A stretch of DNA of 35,370 bases, taken from NCBI GenBank assembly GCA_009837285.1, contig VXTU01000107.1, positions 1 through 35,370 of the forward strand. Direction: 5' to 3'. A program made the translations under genes and the position numbers. The notes under the pieces were generated by a model, which was not told the origin of the DNA, did no database searches, and was given only the letters and a program-made list of their open reading frames with translations. This document shows, in pieces, positions 8,516 through 16,438 of the stretch. The stretch comes from Chloroflexota bacterium. GTDB lineage: Bacteria; Chloroflexota; Dehalococcoidia; UBA2979. Numbering within the stretch: position 1 is the first letter of the stretch; each line of letters starts with the position of its first letter.

Positions 8516-8545
8516 TTGACCCTCGCAGCCGCCGGACCCTACGAT
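8516..8545 (+). promoter_or_regulatory. tRNA-Asp promoter
   Basis: TTGACC (8516-8521) and TACGAT (8540-8545) are 18 bases apart and end 12 bases before the tRNA. The -35 is the same hexamer as in the recA promoter. Confidence 0.65.
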
Positions 8546-8557
8546 CGACGTGTTCGA

Positions 8558-8634
8558 GGCCCCGTAGTGTAGCGGTCCAACACGCCACCCTGTCACGGTG
8601 GAGATCGTCGGTTCGAATCCGATCGGGGTCGCCA
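8558..8634 (+). tRNA. tRNA-Asp (anticodon GTC)
   Basis: The acceptor stem GGCCCCG (8558-8564) pairs with the 3' strand CGGGGTC, with one G-T wobble. The discriminator base is G (8631), as expected for tRNA-Asp, and CCA is encoded (8632-8634). The anticodon stem CCACC/GGTGG encloses the loop CTGTCAC with anticodon GTC at 8592-8594. The T arm contains GGTTCGAATCC. The D arm holds AGCGGT. It is a single tRNA with its own promoter and terminator. Confidence 0.97.
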
Positions 8635-8671
8635 CCAACTCACGCAGACCCGGTCTGCGCCACCTGCATAG

Positions 8672-8695
8672 CGCGCACCACCCGGTGCGCGTTTT
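8672..8695 (+). terminator. Intrinsic terminator after tRNA-Asp
   Basis: CGCGCACC (8672-8679) pairs perfectly with GGTGCGCG (8684-8691) around an ACCC loop, followed by TTTT (8692-8695). It separates the tRNA from the oppositely oriented gene whose stop is at 8701, and may serve both sides. It is the only hairpin in the window with a clear T-run. Confidence 0.75.
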
Positions 8696-8700
8696 GCGTA

Positions 8701-10884
8701 CTACTCGACCGGCAACTGCCTCCACAGCGACGCCGCATACTCCATGCGCACGTCGATGGCCGTCGCCAGCGCCTCGGGCGTCTCGTAGAAGAGCCGCCGC
8801 GAGAGGTACTCGAACTCGCGCGAGCCGACCGGCGGGATGGTGAGGTCGCGCGCGTTGCCCCGCACCACGCGCAGCGCGCCGATGAGCCGCCGCAGGAACG
8901 AGTACGCCTCCGGCAGCTTCACCGCGTCGTCATAGCCAACGTGCCCCGTCTCCGCGAGGGCGGCGATGGCGGCCAGCGTGTTCGGCGTGCGCACGGACGG
9001 CTCCGTCGCGCCCGCGACGATCTGCAGCGTCTGCACGAAGTACTCGATGTCCACCAGGCCACCAGAGCTGTGCTTCGCGTTGCGCGAGCCCTCCGCGACC
9101 AGCTCCCCGGCCTGCCGCTCGCGCATGTGCAGCAGCCCGGGGATGTCGAGCGACGCGCCCGAGTACACGAAGGCGTCGCGGAGCGCCTCGAGCGTCCGAC
9201 CCAGTCCGACGTCGCCCGCCACGCGCCGCAACCGCACGAGCGCCATGCGCTCGAACTGCATGGCCTCGCCGCGCACTGCGTAGTAGGCGCGGCACTGGTC
9301 GATCGAGTTGGCCAGGCTGCTGTTGTCGCCGTGCGGGCGCAGGCGCAGGTCGAGCTCGAAGATGCCCTCGCGCGGCGCGTGGATCGCGTCGCGCACGCCA
9401 TGCACGAAGTCCTCGAAGTAGGCGGCGTTCGGGATCGGCTCCGTGCCGTCGGTCTCTCCCTGCCCCTCGTACACCGTGAGCAGCTCGAGGTCCGACGCAA
9501 AACCGATCTCCCGTCCGCCGAACTTGCCCAGCGCCGCGATCGTCCAGCGGCACGGCGCGCCCGAGGTGAGACGCGGCGAACCGTGTCGCGCCCGCAACGC
9601 CCGCTCCGTCTGCGCAGCCGCCTCGCCCACCACGACCTCCGCGAGGTCGGACAGCTCGTGGGAGAAGTCGACGAACCCCGTGCGCCCGCTGATGTGCCGC
9701 AGGTCGATGCGGAACAGCTCGCGGTCCTTGAAGGCGTTGAGCGTGTCGACATCGGGCGGGCCGGCGGCGCGCAGCTCCTCCTGGAGCTGCTCCACCTGCT
9801 TGCCGGCGTCCATGGCCGGACGGTCGGTGAGCACGGGGAACAGGTTCTCGTGCTGGAAGCGCAGGAAGTCCTCCCACAGATAGCGGCTCACGCCGAGGGC
9901 AGCCGCGAGCGTCTCGAGCACGCGCTCGTCGGCCAGCTCCGCGATCGCGTCTCGCCGTTCGCCGAACGCGAGCATGCTGCGTGCGAGGGCCCCGAACTGC
10001 CGCAGCGCCTGCCCGGGATCCGGCGCGAGCGGGAGCAGTTGTGTGAACTGCCGGATCAAGACGGCGACCACCCGCAGTTCCTCGAGGCGCGCCGGATCGT
10101 CGAGCTTGGAGCCGTCGCGCGTGGTGACCCAGAACCTGTCGTGGCTGGCAGCGTCGACCGTGCGCACCTCGGCCCGCCGGATCGACACCTGGAGCATGGC
10201 CAGCGCGTTGGCGAACTCGAACAGGAAGCCACGCTCGTCGACGCCGGCGATGGTCAGCACGGTCGCATCGGGGTCCGAGGCGGTGTCGATCTCGATGGCA
10301 ACGGGCTCCATGGCCCGGGCCGGCGTCTCGCCGCGCGGCAAGGTGCGCCCGATACCCTCGATGATCAGCGTCTGCGCGCCCTCGGCGTCGCCGGCGGCGA
10401 GCAGCGTGAACGCGCGCTCCAGGTCCGGGCGAATCGCGTCCCACGGGTCGGCGTCGGCCGTCCCGCGCACCACGAACCGGTCGAGGAGCAATTCGACAGG
10501 CTGACTGGCGCCGCGGGACGGCATCGGCCGGGCGGCCGGCATGCCGGGCCGCCCTCGCGGCGGGGCGAACCGCCCGCCTCGCGGGGCGGTGCGCTGGGCG
10601 ACCGGGCGACGCACCATGAACAGGTCGCCCGTCTCGATGTCGAAGCCGTGTGCAGTGAGCGCTCCGGCGATGAGCGAGAGCGCGCCGGGCACGTCGGCCG
10701 CCACGACGGTCACCGCGTGCCTGCCACCCGCGAGGCGCAGCGCCTCGCCTGCGATGTCACCGGGCTGCCGGATCTCCGCGATCAGCGCGGGGTGCCGCGC
10801 CCGTTCACCGGGATCGATCGCCGTGTACGCCGTACCGAGCTGGGCGGCGATGCTGTCGGCGTCGAGGGCGTCCGGAGGGGGCAT
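8701..10884 (-). CDS. ACT-domain / GlnE-type adenylyltransferase hybrid
   Basis: The C-terminal half (about 300-727) is like the first nucleotidyltransferase unit of glutamine synthetase adenylyltransferase GlnE. It has ALGKFGGREIGFASDLELL (451-469) and ELDLRLRPHGD (510-520). The second acid of the usual SDLD motif is Glu467, a mild change; Asp465 and Asp512 are kept. The N-terminal half carries two ACT-like domains (about 56-90 and 208-260), the second like the GlnD C-terminus, joined by a Pro/Arg-rich linker. GlnE is normally ~950 residues with two catalytic units and no ACT domains. The role is probably nitrogen control by modifying glutamine synthetase; no glnA or PII gene is in the window. 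ATG 10884 is chosen because longer starts (10947, 11010) run into the divergent gene's control region. Confidence 0.82.
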   Translation of the reverse strand: MPPPDALDADSIAAQLGTAYTAIDPGERARHPALIAEIRQPGDIAGEALRLAGGRHAVTVVAADVPGALSLIAGALTAHGFDIETGDLFMVRRPVAQRTAPRGGRFAPPRGRPGMPAARPMPSRGASQPVELLLDRFVVRGTADADPWDAIRPDLERAFTLLAAGDAEGAQTLIIEGIGRTLPRGETPARAMEPVAIEIDTASDPDATVLTIAGVDERGFLFEFANALAMLQVSIRRAEVRTVDAASHDRFWVTTRDGSKLDDPARLEELRVVAVLIRQFTQLLPLAPDPGQALRQFGALARSMLAFGERRDAIAELADERVLETLAAALGVSRYLWEDFLRFQHENLFPVLTDRPAMDAGKQVEQLQEELRAAGPPDVDTLNAFKDRELFRIDLRHISGRTGFVDFSHELSDLAEVVVGEAAAQTERALRARHGSPRLTSGAPCRWTIAALGKFGGREIGFASDLELLTVYEGQGETDGTEPIPNAAYFEDFVHGVRDAIHAPREGIFELDLRLRPHGDNSSLANSIDQCRAYYAVRGEAMQFERMALVRLRRVAGDVGLGRTLEALRDAFVYSGASLDIPGLLHMRERQAGELVAEGSRNAKHSSGGLVDIEYFVQTLQIVAGATEPSVRTPNTLAAIAALAETGHVGYDDAVKLPEAYSFLRRLIGALRVVRGNARDLTIPPVGSREFEYLSRRLFYETPEALATAIDVRMEYAASLWRQLPVE

Positions 10885-10979
10885 CGGCCAGCTGCATCCG
10901 CGGTCGCTGGGCCCGCGTCGCGGGCGGTCACGTGCTCTGGGCCTCATGATAGCGGCAGGCAATGTCAGGAGTTGGACGC

Positions 10980-12182
10980 ATGTCAGACGCGCCCGAGCTG
11001 CTCGCCGCATTCGAGGCCGGTACGCTGCTGCGCCCCGACCCGGCGCTGCCGAACCTCGTGGACGTGTCCCGTGCGGTTGCCGCCGCCGGAGGCGTCACCA
11101 ACGTCGACCTCTCGCCCTTCGCGAGCGAACTCGCGGCATCGTTCGCAGACCGCGAGCACCTCGTGCTGATCCTCACCGACGGGCTCGGCCTGGAGATGCT
11201 CGATCGCGAGTCCGCCGCCCGCACGCTGCGCGACAACGTCCGCAGCGAGCTCCGCACCGTCTTCCCGTCGTCGACCGCCGTCGCGCTGACCTCGCTGGCG
11301 ACGGGGGAGTGGCCTGCAACCCACGCGGTCACGGGGTGGTGGACGCACATCCACGAGATCGGTGGGCCCGCCACGATCCTGCAGTTCCGGCGACGCTCGG
11401 ATGACCGCTCGCTGGCCGACCTCGGCGTGACTCCGGAGGCGGCATTCCCGGTACCGAGCCTGATGGCGCGCCTCCGCCGGCCGAGCCACGTGCTGATGCC
11501 CCGCAACGTCGCGGGCAGCGTCTACTCGCGCTACTGGACGGGTGGTGAGGCCGCTACGGGTTACCCCTCGATGGCCGGGACGTACGGCGCGATCATGCAG
11601 GCCGTGATGGGCGCCGATGAGTCGACGTTCATCTACGTGTACGTGCCACACATCGACAACGAAGCGCACCACTCCGGCCCGGAGAGCATCGGCGCGCGCG
11701 CCGGCATCGTCGCGATCGACCGCCTGGTGGCCGACCTGCACGCCGGGCTCGGCAGGTCGACCACGCTGGTCGTGACCGCGGACCACGGCCACCTCGCGGT
11801 CTCGCCCGACGACCGCTTCATGATCCGCGATGCCACCGGTATCCCCGCTCTCCTCGCGAGCCCTCCGTCCGGCGACGCACGCGTCCTCGAGTTCCACGTG
11901 CGCTCGGGCGAGCACGCGCACTTCGAGGAGCGCTTTCGCACGAGCTTCGGCGACCGCTTCTTCCTGCTCACCACCGACGAGGTCGAGGAGCTGCGGCTGC
12001 TGGGCCCCGGACCGCTGTCCCCGGACACGAGGCAGCGGCTCGGCGACTTCATGGCGATCTCGAGGGGCGACGCCGTGCTCGGCTTCTACCCCTCGCAGGC
12101 CTCCAGACAGGGCGTGCGACAGCGCTCACACCACGCCGGGCTGACGCCGACGGAGATGCTCGTGCCGCTCGTGGTGGCGTGA
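10980..12182 (+). CDS. Alkaline phosphatase superfamily protein (type I phosphodiesterase/nucleotide pyrophosphatase)
   Basis: This 400-residue enzyme has the metal and nucleophile motifs of the phosphodiesterase/pyrophosphatase branch. They are ILTDGLG (Asp67), FPSSTA (likely nucleophile Thr99, or Ser97/98), HIDNEAHHSG (a metal-binding Asp and His), and TADHGHL (Asp-His) near residue 270. There is no signal peptide, so it is probably cytoplasmic. The substrate is unknown; relatives split nucleotides or phosphonates. I chose ATG 10980 because AGGAG (10967-10971) lies 8 bases upstream; ATG 10962 has no such site. It diverges from the ACT-GlnE gene across ~95 bases and meets the Na/Pi transporter tail to tail 24 bases on. 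Confidence 0.88.
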   Translation: MSDAPELLAAFEAGTLLRPDPALPNLVDVSRAVAAAGGVTNVDLSPFASELAASFADREHLVLILTDGLGLEMLDRESAARTLRDNVRSELRTVFPSSTAVALTSLATGEWPATHAVTGWWTHIHEIGGPATILQFRRRSDDRSLADLGVTPEAAFPVPSLMARLRRPSHVLMPRNVAGSVYSRYWTGGEAATGYPSMAGTYGAIMQAVMGADESTFIYVYVPHIDNEAHHSGPESIGARAGIVAIDRLVADLHAGLGRSTTLVVTADHGHLAVSPDDRFMIRDATGIPALLASPPSGDARVLEFHVRSGEHAHFEERFRTSFGDRFFLLTTDEVEELRLLGPGPLSPDTRQRLGDFMAISRGDAVLGFYPSQASRQGVRQRSHHAGLTPTEMLVPLVVA

Positions 12183-12206
12183 CCGTCGACCCACTCGGGA
12201 CGACTA

Positions 12207-13349
12207 CTACCGGAGCAGGACGATCCCAACGACCGGGCCGGTGATGAATATCCCGATGACGTAGAGCGCAACGAGCAACGGGTGTACGGCCGCGATCCTC
12301 GAAACCTTCTCGGCGAGGCGGACTGGCACCTCGCGAAGTGGTCTGAACGGATAGATCAATCCGATCCCCGCGAGGTTGAATAACGTATGGGTGAGCGCCA
12401 CAACCAGGCCGGCGCGCAGGTCGACGGCCAGCGACGCAAGAAGCGCGGTCACCGTGGTGCCCACGTTGGCCCCGAGCGTGATCGGGAATGCGTTGCGCAG
12501 AGCCAGTACCCCTGACGCAACGAGCGGGATGAGGATCGAGGTGGTGATACTGGACGACTGCACCGCGATGGTCGTGACCGTCCCGATTGCCATCCCGACG
12601 AGCCCGCTGCCACGAGCGACGGCCGAGTTCAGCGACCGCTCCAGCTGTTCAGCGAACAGTCGCCTCATATTCACGGTAATGAACGCCAGGCTGAAGAAGA
12701 TTAGCGATAGCCCTATCACGAGCAAGACCGCTCCGAGCACGCGGTCGCTCTCGATGGGCGCGTCGAGCAGCCCCTGAATCCGCTCCACGGGCTCGCGAAC
12801 GATCTCCTTGATGGGACTACGCGTCTTGCCCCCACCCACGTTGCCGCCGAGGAGATCGGCAAGCCAGGACGCCGCCGTCGAGAGGAAGCCCGTAGAGATC
12901 TGCAGCGGCAGGAAGATCAGCACCGCGATGATGTTGAAGAGGTCGTGTTGGGTTGCCGCAGCGAACGCGCGCCGGAATTCGTCGCTGCGGGTGATCGACG
13001 CCAGGGACGCGAGGGTGTTGGTGATGGTGGTGCCGATGTTGGCGCCCATGATCATCGGCACTGCGGCGTCTACGTTGAGCGTCCCCGCGCCCACCAGTCC
13101 CACGATCGTCGCCGTCGAGACTGATGAGGACTGCACCAGCACGGTCGCCAGGATCCCGGCGCACAGCCCGGCGACCGGGTTGTTGACACTCTCGAGCAGG
13201 CCGGCCTGGAATTCCGCCCCCAGCCCCTTGATCCCCGCCTCCAGCGAGGAGACGCCAACAAGAAACAGGTACAGGAACATGAGGACGAGGACGGCCCGGA
13301 GCGGGCGCGGCAGCGTACGGCCGTGAGTCGGCGACGGCAGTCTGATCAA
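12207..13349 (-). CDS. Na+/phosphate cotransporter (NptA/PF02690 type)
   Basis: The protein has two inverted halves, each with the family hallmark QSSS: VLVQSSSVSTAT in the first and IAVQSSSITTS in the second. Each is followed by a GANIGTT or GANVGTT loop. About eight to ten membrane segments are visible. The family imports phosphate with sodium. The frame is open to 13529, but the extra ~60 residues are Arg-rich and unlike a transporter. TTG 13349, with GGGGAG just upstream, starts close to the first membrane segment, so I prefer it (380 residues). The gene reads slightly less GC-biased than its neighbours, which could mean transfer. No PhoU-like domain is attached. Confidence 0.85.
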   Translation of the reverse strand: MIRLPSPTHGRTLPRPLRAVLVLMFLYLFLVGVSSLEAGIKGLGAEFQAGLLESVNNPVAGLCAGILATVLVQSSSVSTATIVGLVGAGTLNVDAAVPMIMGANIGTTITNTLASLASITRSDEFRRAFAAATQHDLFNIIAVLIFLPLQISTGFLSTAASWLADLLGGNVGGGKTRSPIKEIVREPVERIQGLLDAPIESDRVLGAVLLVIGLSLIFFSLAFITVNMRRLFAEQLERSLNSAVARGSGLVGMAIGTVTTIAVQSSSITTSILIPLVASGVLALRNAFPITLGANVGTTVTALLASLAVDLRAGLVVALTHTLFNLAGIGLIYPFRPLREVPVRLAEKVSRIAAVHPLLVALYVIGIFITGPVVGIVLLR

Positions 13350-13724
13350 GACGCTCCCCGTGGACCGGTACTCCGCGACCGTGCATCCACGGTCGCGCCC
13401 CCCGATACCGTGCTCACTACGCGCCGTGTACGTCAGCCGACGGTCTGCCATCCCTCGCACGATGCGCGACGCGGCAGATCGCACGAGGAGTCCGAGCGGC
13501 ACCGTAGCGGTCGCCCTGCGGCGTGGCAACCCCGGAGCGAGGTCGAGCGCCGGACATCACAGCGGAATGGCGAGCCGCGGCTGTCGCGGGGAGTCGAATC
13601 AGAGCGTGTCATCAGCCCACGACATCGCTGCGCCGGCCAACGTCTGCCGAGGTCCGGGGCCGGTCGGACTGTCGGGGCGCGGACCGGCGTCGCGGCCGGG
13701 GCTCCGCACCTCCGTCCGCGGCTG
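13350..13724. other. Gene-free gap between divergent genes
   Basis: These ~375 bases separate the Na/Pi transporter from the LLM oxidoreductase. Open frames run through it on both strands, but their products are Arg/Pro/Ser-rich with no domain and no ribosome site. It should hold the transporter promoter, which I could not locate with confidence. Confidence 0.4.
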
Positions 13725-13752
13725 TATCATCTGGCGCGCGAACACCCGCCAG
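13725..13752 (+). promoter_or_regulatory. Putative -10 and dyad before LLM oxidoreductase gene
   Basis: TATCAT (13725-13730) is followed directly by CTGGCG (13731-13736), which pairs with CGCCAG (13747-13752). The dyad would span the transcription start. The ribosome site AGGAG (13755-13759) lies just beyond. Confidence 0.45.
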
Positions 13753-13765
13753 GCAGGAGCAGGCT

Positions 13766-14812
13766 ATGCGTATCGGCGTCGGCATGCATCGAAACGCGCC
13801 CGATGACTGGGAGAGCGCGCTCACATTCGCCATCGAGGCCGAGCGCATGGGCGCGGACTCGATCTGGAGCGGTGAAGCCTGGGGCTGGGACGGCGCCACG
13901 CAGCTCGCCTACCTCGCCAGCCAGACCTCCACGATCCGCCTCGGCACCAGCATCATGAAGATCGGCGCGCGCAGCCCCGCCCTCACAGCGGGCACCGCGA
14001 TGGCGCTGGCCTCGATGACCAACGACCGCTTCGTGCTCGGACTGGGCACCAGCACGCCGCAGATCATGGAGGCGTGGGACGGCGTCGACTTCGAGCGCCC
14101 CATCCGCCGCTCGCGCGAACTCATCGAGATCATCCGGCTCGTCGAGAGCGGGGAGCGCCTGGTCTACGACGGTGACATCCACAAGATCCCGCTGCGCGAT
14201 GAGTTGCGCCCGATGCGGACCCGCGCCAGTGCGCGCCGCCTGCCCATCTACGTCGCCTCGGTCGGGCCGCAAAACCTGCGCATGACGGGCGAGCTCTGCG
14301 ACGGGTGGATCGGCAACTGCTTCGTGCCCGAGACCGCCGGCGCCTTCCTCGACCACATCCGGGACGGCGCGGAGTCGGCCGGACGCTCGCTCGACGACCT
14401 CGAGTTGCAGGTGCCCGTCACCCTCGAGTTCGACGACGACCTGGACGCGCTGGCGAAGCGGCACGCCGTGGGGTACGCGTTCACGTTCGGCGCCATGGGC
14501 GAGCCGGGCCGCAACTTCTACGTCGAGGCCTTCGCCCGGCAGGGATTCGAGGAAGTGCGCGAGGTGCACCGGCTGTGGATCAACGGCCAGCGCGCCGAGG
14601 CGCAGGACCTGGTGCCGGTCGCGATCGCCCTGCAGACCAACCTGCTGGGAAACGACGACTTCATCAAGGAGCGCCTCCGCGCGTACCGCGACGTCGGCAT
14701 CGACTCCCTACGCGTCGGCCTGCGCGGCGACAGCATCGAGGACTACCTCAACGACCTCGGACGCCTGCTCGACCTCGTCAAGGAGGTCGACGCCGAGGCA
14801 GACGGCGCGTAG
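13766..14812 (+). CDS. LLM-class F420/flavin-dependent oxidoreductase
   Basis: This 348-residue protein has the TIM-barrel pattern of the bacterial luciferase superfamily. It opens with MRIGVGM, then IEAERMGADSIWSGEAWGWD, IRLGTSIM, FVLGLGTSTPQIMEAW, and LPIYVASVGPQNLRMTGELCDGW split over two strands. The last fits F420-dependent methylenetetrahydromethanopterin-reductase-like members, which reduce or oxidise small substrates by hydride transfer to F420. The substrate cannot be predicted. ATG 13766 is firm: AGGAG lies 6 bases upstream and the family's N-terminal strand begins at once. The gene stands alone between a transporter on the other strand and a DinB-like gene with its own promoter. 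The family call is sure; whether the cofactor is F420 or FMN is inferred. Confidence 0.9.
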   Translation: MRIGVGMHRNAPDDWESALTFAIEAERMGADSIWSGEAWGWDGATQLAYLASQTSTIRLGTSIMKIGARSPALTAGTAMALASMTNDRFVLGLGTSTPQIMEAWDGVDFERPIRRSRELIEIIRLVESGERLVYDGDIHKIPLRDELRPMRTRASARRLPIYVASVGPQNLRMTGELCDGWIGNCFVPETAGAFLDHIRDGAESAGRSLDDLELQVPVTLEFDDDLDALAKRHAVGYAFTFGAMGEPGRNFYVEAFARQGFEEVREVHRLWINGQRAEAQDLVPVAIALQTNLLGNDDFIKERLRAYRDVGIDSLRVGLRGDSIEDYLNDLGRLLDLVKEVDAEADGA

Positions 14813-14821
14813 CGGACGCAC

Positions 14822-14843
14822 GCGCTCGCACGGACACGAGCGC
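14822..14843 (+). terminator. Hairpin after LLM gene, no T-run
   Basis: GCGCTCG (14822-14828) pairs with CGAGCGC (14837-14843), 10 bases past the stop codon. It lacks a T-run, so termination may need another factor. It also sits just before the next -10 and could instead be an operator. Confidence 0.35.
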
Positions 14844-14850
14844 AGGTGGT

Positions 14851-14892
14851 TAGAATCGGAGCGCCAACACGGCGGGCGCAGCCGGCGCCCGC
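14851..14892 (+). promoter_or_regulatory. Putative -10 and leader hairpin before DinB-like gene
   Basis: TAGAAT (14851-14856) is the likely -10. In the leader, GCGGGCGC (14872-14879) pairs with GCGCCCGC (14885-14892) around AGCCG. A ribosome site GGAGAG (14907-14912) follows outside the stem. Confidence 0.45.
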
Positions 14893-14916
14893 ACGGTGTG
14901 GCCATTGGAGAGTGTC

Positions 14917-15441
14917 ATGACCACGCAACAACTGACCGAAGAGCAGCAGAACGTCCACAACTACCTCCGGGGACAGGGCGAGAAGTACAGCTGGCTCGAC
15001 CTCTGGCCACGCGTGCTGCGACCGCGCCTCGACCTCCTCGCCCAGCTCGACGGCATCACCGCCGAGCAGGCGGAGGCCCGGACGTCGGCGGATGAGTGGA
15101 CGATCATGGAGGGCCTGCGCCACGAGATCGCGGTCACCCGCTCCACGCTCCACATCGTCGAGCGCCTCTCGGGCATCACGATCTCCGACCCGGCAGACGA
15201 GGTGGACCCGGCCGAGCTGTCGTTCGAGGAGCTGCGGAACGAGCTGATGCGCAACGGCATCCAGTTCGGCCAGCTGGCGGCGGCGCTGCCGGAGGACGCG
15301 GACCTCGAGCCGACACACCCGCACGGTAACTTCGGCGACCTGCACTGCCGCGCCTGGTACATCTTCCAGCGCATCCACGACGTCGACCACGTCAACCAGT
15401 GGCGGTCGATCCGGGAGTCGGACGACTTCCCGGCCGCGTAG
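14917..15441 (+). CDS. DinB-like superfamily protein
   Basis: The 174-residue protein looks like a four-helix bundle of the DinB/YfiT type. His69 in LRHE and the pair His154 and His158 in RIHDVDHVNQW sit where this fold binds a metal ion; His143 is nearby. Known members are thiol transferases, maleylpyruvate isomerases or proteins of unknown function, so the reaction is open. ATG 14917 has GGAGAG just upstream; GTG 14896 in the same frame lacks a site and lies in the leader. It stands between two hairpins and is probably transcribed alone. A second, unrelated-looking DinB-type gene occurs at 27085. Confidence 0.75.
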   Translation: MTTQQLTEEQQNVHNYLRGQGEKYSWLDLWPRVLRPRLDLLAQLDGITAEQAEARTSADEWTIMEGLRHEIAVTRSTLHIVERLSGITISDPADEVDPAELSFEELRNELMRNGIQFGQLAAALPEDADLEPTHPHGNFGDLHCRAWYIFQRIHDVDHVNQWRSIRESDDFPAA

Positions 15442-15453
15442 GCGAAGCGGTGG

Positions 15454-15474
15454 CGCGTCCGCCCGCGGGACGCG
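15454..15474 (+). terminator. Hairpin after DinB-like gene, no T-run
   Basis: CGCGTCC (15454-15460) pairs perfectly with GGACGCG (15468-15474), 12 bases past the stop. The position suggests a terminator or RNA 3'-end stabiliser. Confidence 0.4.
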
Positions 15475-15498
15475 AAGCTACCCGCGAGCGGACGGCTG

Positions 15499-15524
15499 CC
15501 GCGCGTGGCAAGACCCACGCGCGG
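15499..15524 (+). promoter_or_regulatory. 10-bp stem-loop just before metallophosphoesterase gene
   Basis: CCGCGCGTGG (15499-15508) pairs with CCACGCGCGG (15515-15524) around CAAGAC. It ends 10 bases before the ribosome site AAGGAG (15535-15540). It could be a leader hairpin or a second terminator; no -10 is seen between it and the start codon. Confidence 0.4.
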
Positions 15525-15545
15525 GCGGCCCGGTAAGGAGCCACC

Positions 15546-16103
15546 GTGAAGACTGGGCTGATCTCGGACACGCACTCCCCCGCGATGGGCGTGCATCCAC
15601 CGGAGGAGGTCGCAAAGGCCTTCGCCGACGTGGACCTCATCCTCCACGCGGGCGACATCTACTCCTCGGCGTGCCTGGACTGGCTGGAGGAGATCGCTCC
15701 CATCCTCGCGGTCGAGGTCCCGCCCGCCCCTTGCGTCGGCGATCCGCGCGTCGCGCGCAAGCGCGTGGTCGAAATCGGTGGGCGACCGGTCGGGCTCGTC
15801 CACGACCTCATGATCATGAATCACGGCTTCGAGGTGGCCCCGGGCATCATCGGCCGCCAGGTCGGCGAGGACGAACCCCTCGACGAGTACCTGGTCCAGG
15901 TCTTCGGCGAGCGCGTCGAGGCGGTCGTGTTCGGGGACACGCACATCCCGATGGTGGAGCGGCACCAGGGCATCCTGTTCGTGAACCCCGGTAGTCCGAC
16001 ACTCCCGCGCCAGATTCGCGGGCTCGGCACGGTCGGGATCATGGAGACGGACGAGAACGGCCACGAAGCCCGGATCCTGGACCTGCCGGACTTTCGCGAG
16101 TAG
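15546..16103 (+). CDS. Metallophosphoesterase, YfcE/MJ0936-like, with altered motifs
   Basis: The 185-residue length and the motifs SDTH (Asp8, His10), HAGDI (Asp37) and LFVNPGSP place it in the small calcineurin-like phosphoesterases. Two conserved motifs are changed. The GN-x-D segment expected near residues 55-66 is replaced by a Pro/Ala-rich stretch. The GHTH motif reads GDTH (131-133). The usual LVHG is LVHD (Asp87). Loss of the Asn ligand and of one His suggests a different metal site, low activity or a changed reaction. It starts at GTG 15546 with AAGGAG 5 bases upstream. It stands alone before the toxin-antitoxin pair. Confidence 0.8.
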   Translation: MKTGLISDTHSPAMGVHPPEEVAKAFADVDLILHAGDIYSSACLDWLEEIAPILAVEVPPAPCVGDPRVARKRVVEIGGRPVGLVHDLMIMNHGFEVAPGIIGRQVGEDEPLDEYLVQVFGERVEAVVFGDTHIPMVERHQGILFVNPGSPTLPRQIRGLGTVGIMETDENGHEARILDLPDFRE

Positions 16104-16150
16104 CACGCCTGTAGGTGGAACGCGGTCCCAGTCGCACAGTGCCTCTCTAT

Positions 16151-16186
16151 GTTGGTCTGGTCTAGTCTGACCAACTCCTGTAGACT
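16151..16186 (+). promoter_or_regulatory. Antitoxin operon operator and -10 element
   Basis: GTTGGTC (16151-16157) and GACCAAC (16169-16175) form a perfect 7-bp inverted repeat with an 11-base spacer. A second pair, AGTCT (16164-16168) and AGACT (16182-16186), interlocks with it. TAGACT (16181-16186) is the likely -10, six bases before the antitoxin ATG. Antitoxins of this family bind such repeats to repress their own operon. Confidence 0.65.
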
Positions 16187-16192
16187 GTTGGC

Positions 16193-16438
16193 ATGGTCAT
16201 CAACGTCTACGAGGCGAAGACGCATCTCTCCCGGCTCCTTGACCGGGCAGCGGAAGGGGAGGAGATCGTGCTGGGCAAGGCCGGGAAGCCGCTGGCACGG
16301 CTCGTGCCCTACCGCGAACGGCGCCAACCGCGCGTGCCAGGCCGGCTGGCGGGGAAGATCTGGATCGCCCCGGACTTCGACGACACACCCGAGGACATCA
16401 TCGCGGCCTTCGAGGGTGACCTCGACGTCGTTGAATGA
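16193..16438 (+). CDS. Phd/YefM-family antitoxin
   Basis: This 81-residue protein starts VINVYEAKTHLSRLLD, followed by GEEIVLGKAGKPLARLVP. That is the Phd/YefM DNA-binding N-terminal half. The C-terminal half, with FDDTPEDIIAAFEGDL, is the acidic helix that would wrap and block the toxin. It should neutralise the PIN ribonuclease downstream and repress the operon. ATG 16193 has no ribosome site. The -10 TAGACT ends only 6 bases before it, so the mRNA probably starts at or next to the AUG (leaderless). It overlaps the toxin gene by four bases (ATGA), which ties their translation. The family call is firm. Confidence 0.93.
   Translation: MVINVYEAKTHLSRLLDRAAEGEEIVLGKAGKPLARLVPYRERRQPRVPGRLAGKIWIAPDFDDTPEDIIAAFEGDLDVVE

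Noticed and set aside
10885-11010. Longer N-terminus of the ACT-GlnE protein
   Set aside because: It would overlap the divergent gene and its ribosome site; the added residues are basic and non-conserved in character.
7651-11169. A very long plus-strand open frame running across tRNA-Asp and opposite the ACT-GlnE gene
   Set aside because: The product is Arg/Ala/His-rich, crosses a tRNA and a terminator, and lies antisense to a gene with clear motifs. Such frames are expected in very GC-rich DNA.
13350-13529. N-terminal extension of the Na/Pi cotransporter to 13529
   Set aside because: The extra residues are Arg-rich and unlike the family, and no ribosome site precedes the earlier starts.
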